A model generated the notes under the pieces. The model was not told the origin of the DNA. It saw only the letters and a list, made by a program, of their open reading frames with translations, and searched no databases. From Erythrobacteraceae bacterium CCH12-C2 (GTDB taxonomy: Bacteria > Pseudomonadota > Alphaproteobacteria > Sphingomonadales > Sphingomonadaceae), in assembly GCA_001556995.1 (NCBI GenBank), contig LSKF01000001.1:31545-95544 (forward strand): 64,000 bases of DNA, read 5' to 3'. A program made the position numbers and the translations under genes. This document shows positions 7,615-16,603 of this stretch, in pieces. Numbering within the stretch: the first letter of the stretch is position 1; every line of letters starts with the position of its first letter.

Positions 7615-9327
7615 ATGACCCTGTTGCGTCTCCTTTTGGCCTGCATGGCTGCGCTTGGCCTGACGGGCTGCGTCAGTGATACCAGGCCATCTCCTGAAGG
7701 AACGCCGATTGCCCAGCGCCCGGACGTGCTGGTCATCGTTGCAGATGATCTTGGTTTTTCGGATATCGCGCCATACGGCGGGGAAATTGCCACGCCAAAC
7801 CTCTCGCGTTTGGCGCAGCGCGGCATTCGGCTAACACAGTTGCACAGTGCCCCCTCGTGTTCGCCAAGCCGGGCCATGCTGTTTTCAGGAACCGACAGCC
7901 ACGTTGTCGGCCTTGGCCCGATAGCGGAGGCCATTGCACCGCACGATCGCGGCCGGAAGGGTTTTGAAGGGGTGTTATCGAGCCGCGTGGCCTCCCTTGC
8001 GGAGCGCTTTGCCGAGAATGGCTACCGCACTGCCATGGCGGGGAAATGGGACCTGGGAATGGAGCAAGGGCAGCGCCCAGCGCAGCGCGGCTTCTCCAGC
8101 AGTTTCGCCTTGTTGCAGGGCGCGTCGAACCATTTTGGCTGGGGCGGTTTCAGCCGGGATGGCGATGGCCTGCGCGGCGCAACCTATTTGCTGAATGATA
8201 CACCATGGACACCGGCGCAGAATTTCTATTCGTCCGATGTATTCACATCAATGCTGATCGACCAGCTTGAAGCGGGCAACGACGTGGCTCCGTTCTTCGC
8301 CTACCTCTCGTTCACTGCGCCGCATTCGCCCTTGCAGGCTTTGCCGCAGGATATCGCCCGCTATGCTGATACCTATGCAGACCGGTGGGGCGCACTTGCC
8401 CGAAGGCGCGTAGAAGGCATGCATAAGGCAGGGATTCTGCAGTCCCGTTCACCCGATACAGCTGCCCTTTTCGTGCAGTTGCAAAGCCAGTGGGATGCCC
8501 TCTCGCCCCAGCAGCGGGCCTTGGAAGCCCGGCGCATGGCGATCTACGCGGCCATGGTGGACCGAATGGATCACAACATCGGCCGTCTACTGGATGCCCT
8601 GGAAAGGACGGGGAAACTGGACAGAACGATTATCCTGTTCATTTCCGACAATGATCCTGCCAGTGAAGATCCGCGCCAGTATGCCGTAGTTTCCGGCTTT
8701 AGCGAGACTTACGGCAGCGCCGACAATTCGCTTTCGTCCATGGGAAGCGCGGCCAGTTTTGTTCTGCAGGATCCGCGCTGGGCCAGCGCAATTGCCGCAC
8801 CATCACGCCTGTTCAAGGGCTTTGTTACCGAAGGGGGCACGCGGGTACCAGGTATCCTTGTCGCACCCGGCGTTTCGGCAGGTGCCACCAGTCACGCCGT
8901 GACACAATTTCCTGATGTCGCGCCGACTCTGCTGGCCCTGGCCAGTGTTCCCGCCACCGATGACGTTGGTGGGCGAAGCGTTGCCGCGATTACAGGCAAC
9001 AGCTTCGTGCCATCCTTGTTCGATGCTGCCGTGTTGCCGGATTACGAACCAGTAGCATTCGGGTTCAACCGCCAGGGGCTGGTGCGGTTCGGCCAGTGGA
9101 AAGCCGTTCGTCTGGTCGGTCCGCCTGGTGACAGACAATGGCACCTTTATGACACGGCGGCTGACGCAGGCGAACTTCACGACGGGCAAGAACACGATGC
9201 TGCGCTTTTCGATAACATGATGTCGGTGTGGCAGGAATATGTGCGCGAGCATGGGCTGAACGAATCGGCGGACCTGCGCCAGACGCCCATGGGCGATCCG
9301 GTTCTCCAGAGGGAGAGAGTTCAATGA
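7615..9327 (+). CDS. Sulfatase, predicted lipoprotein
   Basis: A 570-residue type I sulfatase that would hydrolyse a sulfate ester. The N-terminus is a lipoprotein signal with lipobox LTGC (Cys19), so the enzyme is expected to be anchored in the envelope. Cys82 in CSPSR is the residue converted to formylglycine, matching the C-x-P-x-R motif. VADDLGFSD supplies early metal ligands and ISDND a later one. Maturation would need a formylglycine-generating enzyme or anaerobic maturase, neither of which is in the window. The gene overlaps the LLM gene by ATGA. The pairing with two cytoplasmic sulfotransferases elsewhere in the island is unusual. Confidence 0.93.
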   Translation: MTLLRLLLACMAALGLTGCVSDTRPSPEGTPIAQRPDVLVIVADDLGFSDIAPYGGEIATPNLSRLAQRGIRLTQLHSAPSCSPSRAMLFSGTDSHVVGLGPIAEAIAPHDRGRKGFEGVLSSRVASLAERFAENGYRTAMAGKWDLGMEQGQRPAQRGFSSSFALLQGASNHFGWGGFSRDGDGLRGATYLLNDTPWTPAQNFYSSDVFTSMLIDQLEAGNDVAPFFAYLSFTAPHSPLQALPQDIARYADTYADRWGALARRRVEGMHKAGILQSRSPDTAALFVQLQSQWDALSPQQRALEARRMAIYAAMVDRMDHNIGRLLDALERTGKLDRTIILFISDNDPASEDPRQYAVVSGFSETYGSADNSLSSMGSAASFVLQDPRWASAIAAPSRLFKGFVTEGGTRVPGILVAPGVSAGATSHAVTQFPDVAPTLLALASVPATDDVGGRSVAAITGNSFVPSLFDAAVLPDYEPVAFGFNRQGLVRFGQWKAVRLVGPPGDRQWHLYDTAADAGELHDGQEHDAALFDNMMSVWQEYVREHGLNESADLRQTPMGDPVLQRERVQ

Positions 9328-10325
9328 AACTTGGTGTCTGTTCGATGTGGGGCACCTCGCTCGATCTGTTTCGCAGCGAAGTCAGGCTGGCTGCAGAACT
9401 GGGTTATGAACTTGTCACAGTGGGGGATTCGCCATCGGGTTGGCATGAAATGGTCACTTCGATGACGATTGCCGCGCTGGAAGCACCGGGCGCACAGATC
9501 GGTTCGCTGGTGACATCGCCGTTCATGCGGCACCCGCTGATTGCCGCAAATGCCTTTGCCACACTTGATGAATTGACTGGCGGCCGCGCTGTCCTGGGCT
9601 TTGCCACGGGTGGCAGCACCGTGCTGGCGATCGGTCGCCCGCCGGCCACACAGGCCGAAGTGCGCGCCGAAATTGCTGCCTTGCGCCAATTGTTTGCAGG
9701 CGAAGAATTCGAGTGGGAAGGCCGAACGGTCAAATCGCTGCGCTTTGCCCGTAACGTGCCGATCTATTATTCGGCCTTCGGTCCCAAGGCGCTGGCACTG
9801 GCCGCGCAGGTGGCCGACGGGGCGATACTGTTTGCAGGCGATCAGCACCTTGACGCAGTCGAAGCCCGGATCGCCATGCTGCGCGATGCGGCAACCAAGG
9901 CGGGACGCGATCCCGATGCGCTGGATATCTGGGTTACCAGCTTTATCTCGGTCCGACCCCGGCGCGAGCAGGCCATAGAAGATCTCAAGGCCTTCATCGC
10001 GGTCAACGCCCTGGCCTTGCGTACGCCGCAGGCGCTTGCCATGTTGCCAGAGAACGTGCGGCCACTCGTCGAGGCCTTCCAGACGCGGTATGATCCTTCC
10101 GAACATGTTGTGGTTGGAGGCAAGAACGTCCGCCTGATGGATGAGATGGGACTGACCGAATTCCTGCAGAATTTCGATACGATTGCCGGCCCCGAAGAGC
10201 ACGTGGCCGATGTGCTCAAACGGCTGGAGGCAATCGGTGTCTCGACCGTGATCGCCGCCTTGCCAGGGCATGCCGACCCGCTAACCACAATCCGCGGCCT
10301 CGCCGCTGCACGAAAGAGAATGTAA
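9324..10325 (+). CDS. LLM class (F420-dependent-type) oxidoreductase 1
   Basis: A 333-residue TIM-barrel enzyme of the bacterial-luciferase-like superfamily, in the branch that includes F420-dependent reductases such as Mer. It begins MKLGVCSMWG and has the LDELTGGRAVLGFATGG segment typical of the superfamily. The ATG at 9324 overlaps the sulfatase stop; the frame is open further upstream, but that region is already the sulfatase. It lies 6 bp before fbiC, so it is very likely co-transcribed with F420 synthesis. FMN dependence cannot be ruled out from sequence alone. Confidence 0.9.
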   Translation: MKLGVCSMWGTSLDLFRSEVRLAAELGYELVTVGDSPSGWHEMVTSMTIAALEAPGAQIGSLVTSPFMRHPLIAANAFATLDELTGGRAVLGFATGGSTVLAIGRPPATQAEVRAEIAALRQLFAGEEFEWEGRTVKSLRFARNVPIYYSAFGPKALALAAQVADGAILFAGDQHLDAVEARIAMLRDAATKAGRDPDALDIWVTSFISVRPRREQAIEDLKAFIAVNALALRTPQALAMLPENVRPLVEAFQTRYDPSEHVVVGGKNVRLMDEMGLTEFLQNFDTIAGPEEHVADVLKRLEAIGVSTVIAALPGHADPLTTIRGLAAARKRM

Positions 10326-10331
10326 CGCGAT

Positions 10332-12650
10332 ATGGCCGAATGGTGGAACAAAACCGAAGCACGCGACTGGCTGGGCAGGCTGGAGTGCTTTTCGCTGGAC
10401 GAGCTTTCCTCCGAAGCCGAGGCCAAGACGCTGGCGGCGCATGGCACGCTGGTCACTTATTCGCGCAAGGTCTTCATACCGCTCACGAAATTGTGCCGCG
10501 ATGTTTGCCATTACTGCACCTTCGCCCATCGTCCTTCACAACTGACAGCGCCATTTTTGGAGCCGGAAGAAGTGCTGGAGATTGCCCGCGCGGGCGAGAA
10601 GCGCGGTTGCAGGGAGGCATTGTTCACCCTGGGCGATCAGCCGGAGGCGCGATATTCCGCAGCCCGGCAATGGCTGGAAGAACGCGGTTTCATCAGCACG
10701 CTGGATTACCTGGCGCATGTATCGGCGCTGGTGCTGGGAGAGACCAGCCTGCTGCCGCACCTGAATCCGGGCATCATGCAACCGTCCGATTATGAGCGAC
10801 TACGCCCGGTTTCGGCATCCATGGGATTGATGCTGGAGAGCACGTCGGACCGGCTTTGTGCCAAGGGCATGCCGCACTACGGATCGCCAGATAAGAATCC
10901 CAAGGTCCGCCTGCGCGCCATTCGCGATGCGGGCGAAGCGAAAGTTCCATTCACCACGGGGCTGCTGATCGGTATCGGGGAAACCCGGCTGGAGCGGGTA
11001 GAAGCCCTGCTGGCCATTCGCGACTTGCACGCGCGCTATGGCCATATCCAGGAAGTGATCATCCAGAATTTCCGCGCCAAAGTGGATACGCTGATGGCCA
11101 ATGCGCCCGATCTTGGCCTCGATGAACACCTGTGGACGATCACCGCCGCACGGTTGATCCTGCCAGCCGAGATGGTGGTGCAGGCTCCGCCAAATTTGCA
11201 GCCGGGAGAACTTGGCAAGCTTATCCGTGCAGGTGTCAACGACTGGGGCGGCGTTTCTCCGGTCACGCCGGATCATGTCAATCCCGAGGCACCCTGGCCA
11301 CATCTTGAACAACTGGAAACGCAAACCGAGAACGCCGGTCGCCTCTTGCGCCAGCGACTGGCCATTGGCCCGCTGTTCGCGCGCGATCCGGGGGTCTGGG
11401 TGGACAAAGCCCTGCAGCGACGCATCCGCCAGGCAACCGATGCACGGGGCTTGCCACGTGACAGTGATTGGCACCCTGGCACGGGAGAGCCGCTGCCCGA
11501 GGCGCCATTGCTGGTGAGCATGGCCAGCGACATGGAAATCCGCATTGCCCTGGGCCGCGTGGAGCATGGCGAGGAACTGAACAGCAGGCAGATTGCGCGG
11601 CTGTTCACTGCCGAAGGCCGCGATTTCGAGCGGATCTGCCGGTTTGCCGACGAACTGCGCAGCGACCGGGTGGGCGATGCCATCACCCACGTGATCAACC
11701 GCAACATCAACTACACTAACATCTGCCTGTATCGCTGCGGCTTCTGCGCGTTTTCCAAGGGCAGCACCAAGAGCGAGCGCGGGCCGGCCTATGATATCGA
11801 CCATGCTGAAATCGCCCGCCGTACGATCGAGGCGCACGAGCGCGGGGCCAGCGAAGTCTGCTTGCAGGGCGGCATCCATCCCAGCTATAATGGGAATACC
11901 TATCGCGGTATCGTGCAAGCGGTGAAGGATGCCGTGCCGGACATGCACGTCCATGCGTTTTCGCCGTTGGAAGTCCATCACGGGGCCACTACGCTTGGGC
12001 TTGGCTATGAAGAATACCTGACTTCGCTGAAGGAATGCGGTCTGGCCACCTTGCCCGGCACCGCGGCCGAAATCCTATCGGATGATGTGCGCGCGCTGAT
12101 CTGCCCGGACAAAGTTTCCACACAGCAATGGCTTTCCATTATGCGCGCGGCGCATACGGTGGGATTGAAGACCACGGCCACGATCATGTTCGGACACGTG
12201 GAAGATTATTCGCACTGGGCCACACACCTGCAGCGCCTGCGCGCGCTGCAACTGGAAACCGGGGGCTTTACCGAGTTCGTGCCGCTGCCCTTCGTTCACA
12301 TGGAAGCCCCCAATTGGCGGCGAGGCCAAACCCGTTCCGGCCCGACCTGGCGTGAGACCGTGCTGATGCATGCGATCGCCCGTATTGCGCTGGATGGTAC
12401 CATCCCAAACATCCAGGTGAGCTGGGTGAAGCTGGGGCCTGATGGCGCTTCGCGGATCCTGCAGGCCGGTGCCAACGACCTTGGCGGCACGCTGATGGAT
12501 GAATCGATCACCCGCGCAGCTGGCGGGGTCAACGGGCAGGAATTTGATGTGCCGCAGATGCGCGCGCTGGCGCAGGGTATCGGCCGCCGTCTGTGTGAAC
12601 GCACTACCTCTTACACCATGCGTGCAGACCAGGTTCTCGCCACTTTTTAA
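10332..12650 (+). CDS. fbiC: FbiC: 7,8-didemethyl-8-hydroxy-5-deazariboflavin (FO) synthase, CofG-CofH fusion
   Basis: A 772-residue fusion of two radical SAM domains that together make the deazaflavin FO from tyrosine and the flavin-pathway diaminouracil. The CofG half has the Fe-S ligands Cys55, Cys59 and Cys62 in CRDVCHYC. The CofH half has Cys465, Cys469 and Cys472 in CLYRCGFC. The fused arrangement is the one known from actinobacterial FbiC; archaea have separate CofG and CofH. Length and both motifs are intact, so the protein should be functional. It is the committed step of F420 synthesis and follows the first LLM gene after 6 bp. Confidence 0.97.
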   Translation: MAEWWNKTEARDWLGRLECFSLDELSSEAEAKTLAAHGTLVTYSRKVFIPLTKLCRDVCHYCTFAHRPSQLTAPFLEPEEVLEIARAGEKRGCREALFTLGDQPEARYSAARQWLEERGFISTLDYLAHVSALVLGETSLLPHLNPGIMQPSDYERLRPVSASMGLMLESTSDRLCAKGMPHYGSPDKNPKVRLRAIRDAGEAKVPFTTGLLIGIGETRLERVEALLAIRDLHARYGHIQEVIIQNFRAKVDTLMANAPDLGLDEHLWTITAARLILPAEMVVQAPPNLQPGELGKLIRAGVNDWGGVSPVTPDHVNPEAPWPHLEQLETQTENAGRLLRQRLAIGPLFARDPGVWVDKALQRRIRQATDARGLPRDSDWHPGTGEPLPEAPLLVSMASDMEIRIALGRVEHGEELNSRQIARLFTAEGRDFERICRFADELRSDRVGDAITHVINRNINYTNICLYRCGFCAFSKGSTKSERGPAYDIDHAEIARRTIEAHERGASEVCLQGGIHPSYNGNTYRGIVQAVKDAVPDMHVHAFSPLEVHHGATTLGLGYEEYLTSLKECGLATLPGTAAEILSDDVRALICPDKVSTQQWLSIMRAAHTVGLKTTATIMFGHVEDYSHWATHLQRLRALQLETGGFTEFVPLPFVHMEAPNWRRGQTRSGPTWRETVLMHAIARIALDGTIPNIQVSWVKLGPDGASRILQAGANDLGGTLMDESITRAAGGVNGQEFDVPQMRALAQGIGRRLCERTTSYTMRADQVLATF

Positions 12651-12667
12651 TAAGTTAGGAAACAGAT

Positions 12668-13318
12668 ATGAGCCAGACAATCGCCGTGATCGGCGGAACG
12701 GGCCAACTCGGCAGCGCGCTTGCATGGCGGCTCGCCAAAGCAGGCCATACAGTCATCATTGGATCGCGCGCTGCGGAATCGGCAAGTGCAAGGGCAGCAG
12801 AACTGGGTCATGGAATTGTCGGCATGGCCAATGCCGATGCGGCAAGGGAAGGAGCGATCGTGCTCGTCACAGTGCCATTTTCCGCGCAGGCGGCGACGCT
12901 GGCCGAAATCAAGCCGCACGTGGCGGGTAAGATCGTGGTCGACACCACAGTTCCCCTAGTTCCGCCCAAGGTGATGCGCGTGCAACTGCCCGAAGAAGGT
13001 TCGGCGGCGGCCTGTGCCAGCAAGCTGCTGGGCGAGGACGTGCGGCTGGTGGCGGCGTTCCACAATGTTGCCGCGCATCGACTGGCTGAAGAAGGCGAGG
13101 TGGATTGCGATATCCTGGTGTTCGGTGACGAGAAGTCGGCCCGTGCAGAAGTGGTCGCGCTGGCCGATGCCGTGGGCCTGCGCGGCATCCACGCAGGCCC
13201 GCTGGTCAATGCAGCAGCGGCTGAGGCGATGACTTCGCTCCTGATCTTCATCAACAAGAACTACAAGATAGACGGTGCCGGCATTCGGATTACGGGCAAA
13301 ATGACACCGCTCGACTGA
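12668..13318 (+). CDS. npdG: NADPH-dependent F420 reductase (NpdG/Fno type)
   Basis: A 216-residue Rossmann protein that transfers hydride between NADPH and F420. The N-terminal loop IGGTGQLGSALAWRLA (from residue 8) and GSRAAESA after strand 2 match the NADP-binding part of Fno/NpdG. The segment AFHNVAAHRL fits the conserved central region. SD sequence TTAGGA precedes the ATG. Its position between fbiC and cofE means the same transcript makes F420 and the enzyme that can reduce it. No glucose-6-phosphate-type F420 dehydrogenase is seen, so NADPH is the likely electron source. Confidence 0.93.
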   Translation: MSQTIAVIGGTGQLGSALAWRLAKAGHTVIIGSRAAESASARAAELGHGIVGMANADAAREGAIVLVTVPFSAQAATLAEIKPHVAGKIVVDTTVPLVPPKVMRVQLPEEGSAAACASKLLGEDVRLVAAFHNVAAHRLAEEGEVDCDILVFGDEKSARAEVVALADAVGLRGIHAGPLVNAAAAEAMTSLLIFINKNYKIDGAGIRITGKMTPLD

Positions 13319-13320
13319 CG

Positions 13321-14076
13321 ATGTTCTGCGTCCAACCCATAGGCGGTTTGCCGGAAATCCTCGCAGGCGATGACCTGCCTGTGCTGCTGGCCGAACGGCT
13401 TGCGGCAGGCGAACCCGACATTGCGGCGGGCGATATTCTGGTGGTCACGCAAAAGATCGTCTCCAAGGCGGAGGGACGCAGCGTCGCGCTTGCCTCTATC
13501 GAGGTGAGCGACGAGGCGCGGAAACTGGCTGAGCTTACCCGCAAGGAACCCGCGTTTGTGGAACTGGTGCTGCGCGAATCCAGCAACGTGGTGCGCGCCG
13601 TGCCCAACGTTCTGATTACCCGGCACCGGCTGGGCCACGTGATGGCAAACGCCGGGATCGATGCGTCCAACCTGGGCTCCAAGTCGCAGGAAAATGTTTT
13701 GTTGCTGCCCGAAAACCCGGACAAAAGCGCCGCGCGCATTGCCGAGGCATGCCATGCGCGGACTGGCATCAGGCCTGGCGTAGTCATCTCCGACAGTTTT
13801 GGTCGGCCATGGCGTGTCGGCACCACGAATGTGGCGATTGGCGTGGCAGGGCCGCCAGCGGTTATCGATCAGCGCGGCCAGCCAGACCGTGACGAGCGGA
13901 TCATGCAGGTCACGCAGATCGCCTTTGCCGATGCGGTTGCGGGCGCTGCTGGCCTGGCGATGGGCGAGGGGGCGGAAGGCCTGCCTGCCTGCGTGGTACG
14001 CGGCCTTGCCTGGCAGCAAAGCGGTCAGACCAGCGGCGATCTGCTGCGCCCCGAAGGCGAGGATCTGTTCCGGTGA
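13321..14076 (+). CDS. cofE: CofE: coenzyme F420-0:L-glutamate ligase
   Basis: A 251-residue GTP-dependent gamma-glutamyl ligase that adds glutamates to F420-0. It begins near PIGGLPEI, and TQKIVSKAEGR, ISDSFGRPWRVGTTNVAIG and the acidic QPDRDER segment are typical of CofE. It matches the stand-alone CofE length. The nitroreductase-like C-terminal domain of mycobacterial FbiB, which reduces dehydro-F420-0, is absent. The gene starts 2 bp after npdG stops and overlaps cofD by GTGA, so the F420 genes form a tightly packed operon. Confidence 0.95.
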   Translation: MFCVQPIGGLPEILAGDDLPVLLAERLAAGEPDIAAGDILVVTQKIVSKAEGRSVALASIEVSDEARKLAELTRKEPAFVELVLRESSNVVRAVPNVLITRHRLGHVMANAGIDASNLGSKSQENVLLLPENPDKSAARIAEACHARTGIRPGVVISDSFGRPWRVGTTNVAIGVAGPPAVIDQRGQPDRDERIMQVTQIAFADAVAGAAGLAMGEGAEGLPACVVRGLAWQQSGQTSGDLLRPEGEDLFR

Positions 14077-14999
14077 ACGAGCGTGTTGTTGTGCTGACAG
14101 GCGGCGTTGGCGGGGCGAAGCTGGTCGAAGGCCTGCAGCAAGTCGTGCCTGGCCCGCAGTTGACCGCCGTCGTCAACACGGGCGACGATTTCGAACATCT
14201 CGGACTCCCGATTTCGCCCGATATCGACACCTTGCTGTATACCCTCGCAGGTCTTGCCAACACCACCCTTGGCTGGGGGCGCGAGGGCGAGACATGGTCT
14301 TTCATGACGGCGATCAAGAGCTTAGGCGGCGAGGAATGGTTCAACCTTGGCGATGGTGACCTGGCGCTGCATGTGCTGCGCCGCATGGCGAAAGAGGGCG
14401 GCCAGCCGCTCTCTGCAATCGCGAAGGGTTTCGCCCGCCATTGGGGCATTGGCCTTGCCATTCTGCCGATGAGCGATGATCCGGTGGCAACCTGGCTGGA
14501 TACCGACGCAGGACTTCTTCCCTTTCAGCGCTATTTCGTGCAGCAGCGCTGCGAACCGCGTGTCAGCGCCATACGGTTTGAAGGCGCGGCACAGGCAAAA
14601 CCCGCACCCGGCGTAGTGGAAGCTCTGGCCGCTGCGGACATGATCCTTCTCGCGCCATCGAACCCCTGGCTCAGCATCGATCCCTTGCTGGCCGTGGCCG
14701 GCCTTTATCGCGCACTGAAAGATAGGCGCGCGCCGTTGATCGCCGTGTCGCCGCTGGTTGGCGGCAAGGCGGTGAAAGGGCCGACAGCGAAGCTGATGGG
14801 CGAGCTGGGCCTTCAGGTCACCAACCAGTCTATCGCCGATCACTACGGCGATCTACTGGATGGCATGGTGATTCACGAAGGTGACTCTGCGCCCGGAAAT
14901 CTCGCAATCGGCGTTACCGACACGCTGATGAAACAGGCGGAAGATCGACGCCGGGTTGCGCTTGCAGCGATGGATCTGGCGCGCCAGTGTCGCCGCTGA
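14073..14999 (+). CDS. cofD: CofD/FbiA: 2-phospho-L-lactate transferase
   Basis: A 308-residue enzyme that joins the phospholactyl-type moiety from its GDP-activated form to FO, giving F420-0 or dehydro-F420-0. The N-terminal LTGGVGGAKLVEGL loop and the NTGDDFEHLGLPISPDID segment, which binds substrate and metal, are diagnostic. Start is GTG at 14073 overlapping the cofE stop. It is followed directly by cofC. Whether the incoming group derives from phosphoenolpyruvate, phospholactate or 3-phosphoglycerate cannot be told here. Confidence 0.96.
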   Translation: MNERVVVLTGGVGGAKLVEGLQQVVPGPQLTAVVNTGDDFEHLGLPISPDIDTLLYTLAGLANTTLGWGREGETWSFMTAIKSLGGEEWFNLGDGDLALHVLRRMAKEGGQPLSAIAKGFARHWGIGLAILPMSDDPVATWLDTDAGLLPFQRYFVQQRCEPRVSAIRFEGAAQAKPAPGVVEALAAADMILLAPSNPWLSIDPLLAVAGLYRALKDRRAPLIAVSPLVGGKAVKGPTAKLMGELGLQVTNQSIADHYGDLLDGMVIHEGDSAPGNLAIGVTDTLMKQAEDRRRVALAAMDLARQCRR

Positions 15000-15562
15000 T
15001 GGGTTGGACCGCGCTTATTCCGTTTCGCACCGGAACCGGAGGCAAGTCCCGGCTGGAGGCTGTGCTGGATGCTGCCACGCGCGAGCGGCTGGCGCGGGAT
15101 ATGGCGCATCATGTGATCGATGTGCTGTCGCGGTGCACCGAAATCGAACAGATTGTGGTGCTTTCAAACAAGGCTTTTGACCATCCTGCGGCCACGTTCG
15201 CGCTGGATGCGGGGCGTGGTCTGAACCCGGAGATATCCGCTTTTCGCGATGACTTCGGACCGGCTCCCCTGCTGGTGATCCATGCCGACCTTCCGCTGCT
15301 GGCAGAGGCTGATGTTGAGGCCCTGCTTGAAGCGGCAACCGACCACGGCATTGCCATGGCGACGGATCGGGCGGGCGAAGGCACCAATGCCATTGCGCTG
15401 GCCGATGGCAGGTCGTTTGCCTTCCGGTTCGGGCCAGGCAGTCGCGCGCTGCACGGCGCGGCAGATGAAAAGATGCCGGTGCTGCAACGGGTCGGCCTGT
15501 CCGCCGATCTCGATACGCCTGACGATCTGACCTTCCTGCGCCAGTACGGTGTGCGGATCTGA
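14999..15562 (+). CDS. cofC: CofC/FbiD: phospholactate-type guanylyltransferase
   Basis: A 187-residue nucleotidyltransferase that activates a phospho-acid with GTP for CofD. The segment GKSRL near the N-terminus, RERLARDM and HADLPLL match the CofC family. The ATG at 14999 overlaps the cofD stop by one base (TGATG); an in-frame GTG at 14987 would add four residues and cannot be excluded. The protein is slightly short for the family but has both landmarks. It completes the minimal F420 gene set; the specificity for PEP, 2-phospholactate or 3-phosphoglycerate is unknown. Confidence 0.9.
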   Translation: MGWTALIPFRTGTGGKSRLEAVLDAATRERLARDMAHHVIDVLSRCTEIEQIVVLSNKAFDHPAATFALDAGRGLNPEISAFRDDFGPAPLLVIHADLPLLAEADVEALLEAATDHGIAMATDRAGEGTNAIALADGRSFAFRFGPGSRALHGAADEKMPVLQRVGLSADLDTPDDLTFLRQYGVRI

Positions 15563-15566
15563 ATGT

Positions 15567-15582
15567 CCTGCCTTCCGGCAGG
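15567..15582. promoter_or_regulatory. Copy 4 of the 16-bp palindrome (or hairpin after cofC)
   Basis: CCTGCC-ttcc-GGCAGG, a perfect 6+6 dyad with the same 4-bp centre as the other copies, 4 bp after the cofC stop and 58 bp before the next LLM start. It could equally be a hairpin in the transcript. No T-run follows, which favours an operator over an intrinsic terminator. Confidence 0.45.
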
Positions 15583-15640
15583 TCGACCCGGCTTGCCGCC
15601 ATGGTAGATGAACGGCTCTAGAAGCGCAGGAGAGTGGGCG

Positions 15641-16561
15641 ATGAAGCTGAGTATTGGTATTCCCAAGACCATGAAGGTCGCCGCCATGGTTCAGCCGTGG
15701 GAGGATCCCCTGTCCGGCGCCGACGTGGGCAAGTTGATGGCCGTTGCCGACAAATTGGGCTTCTACAAGTGCATGCTGGGCGAGCACTTCATCATCCCCA
15801 AGGAGCATATCGAGCTTTCCGGCGACTGGTATTTCCACACGGCGGTGGCGCTGGGCTTCTTCGGCGGGCAGACGACCAGTCTGCGGCTTTCCTCTTCCAT
15901 TTCCATCCTGCCGTTGCAAAATCCCATCGTGCAGGCAAAGGCGTGGTCCACGCTCGACTGGCTGACCGGGGGCCGGGCGGAACCGATTTTCGGGGTCGGC
16001 TGGCTGAAGGAAGAATTCGACATGTTGGGCGTGCCGTTTTCAAAACGCGGCGCGATGGCCGACGAATACATCGCCGCCATGATCGAGCTGTGGACCAAGG
16101 ACGATCCCGAATTCGACGGCGAGTTCGTGAAGTTCAAGAATTGCGGTTTTGCCCCCAAGCCGATCCAGAAGCCGCATATGCCGATCTGGTTTGGCGGGGA
16201 TGCCCCGGCGGTACAGCGCCGCGTGGCCAAGTTCGGGAATGGCTGGTCGCCCTTCCGCACTCCGCCGGAAACCTTTCCGGACTGCATCGACTACATCAAG
16301 TCGCAGACGGAATACGATGGCCGGCACATCGATGTGTTCTTCGCGTTGGAAATGCTCAACGTAGGTGCACACCACGAGATTCTCGATGATCCGCGTGCGC
16401 CGGGTACCGCCGACAAGCAGAAGATCATCGATCAGATCGGCTGGCTAAAGGAACTGGGCATCACCGAAACCATCGTGCCCCTGCCGCCGGGACTGACCGG
16501 CGAACAGGCCTGGATCGACCGCCAGCACTGGGTGGCCGAGGAAATCGTGCCTGCCATCTGA
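15641..16561 (+). CDS. LLM class (F420-dependent-type) oxidoreductase 2
   Basis: A 306-residue luciferase-like TIM-barrel protein. The segments LDWLTGGRAEPIFGVGWLKEE and FGGDAPAVQRRVAKFGNGW are characteristic of F420-dependent LLM oxidoreductases. The start at 15641 has AGGAGAG upstream; an in-frame ATG at 15608 lacks one. It ends the F420 operon, or is separately expressed from the palindrome just upstream. Substrate is not evident. Confidence 0.9.
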   Translation: MKLSIGIPKTMKVAAMVQPWEDPLSGADVGKLMAVADKLGFYKCMLGEHFIIPKEHIELSGDWYFHTAVALGFFGGQTTSLRLSSSISILPLQNPIVQAKAWSTLDWLTGGRAEPIFGVGWLKEEFDMLGVPFSKRGAMADEYIAAMIELWTKDDPEFDGEFVKFKNCGFAPKPIQKPHMPIWFGGDAPAVQRRVAKFGNGWSPFRTPPETFPDCIDYIKSQTEYDGRHIDVFFALEMLNVGAHHEILDDPRAPGTADKQKIIDQIGWLKELGITETIVPLPPGLTGEQAWIDRQHWVAEEIVPAI

Positions 16562-16580
16562 TCGGGTGGCTCCAGATGAT

Positions 16581-16603
16581 AGCCCGGAGCGCACCGGCGG
16601 GCT
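16581..16603. terminator. Bidirectional terminator-like hairpin
   Basis: AGCCCG and CGGGCT separated by 11 bp, followed by TTATT on the plus strand, between two convergent genes. This is the expected place for a shared terminator. Confidence 0.5.

Noticed and set aside
10800..11981. A 393-codon minus-strand open frame inside fbiC
   Set aside because: It lies wholly opposite an intact, highly conserved gene and its translation has no known motif.
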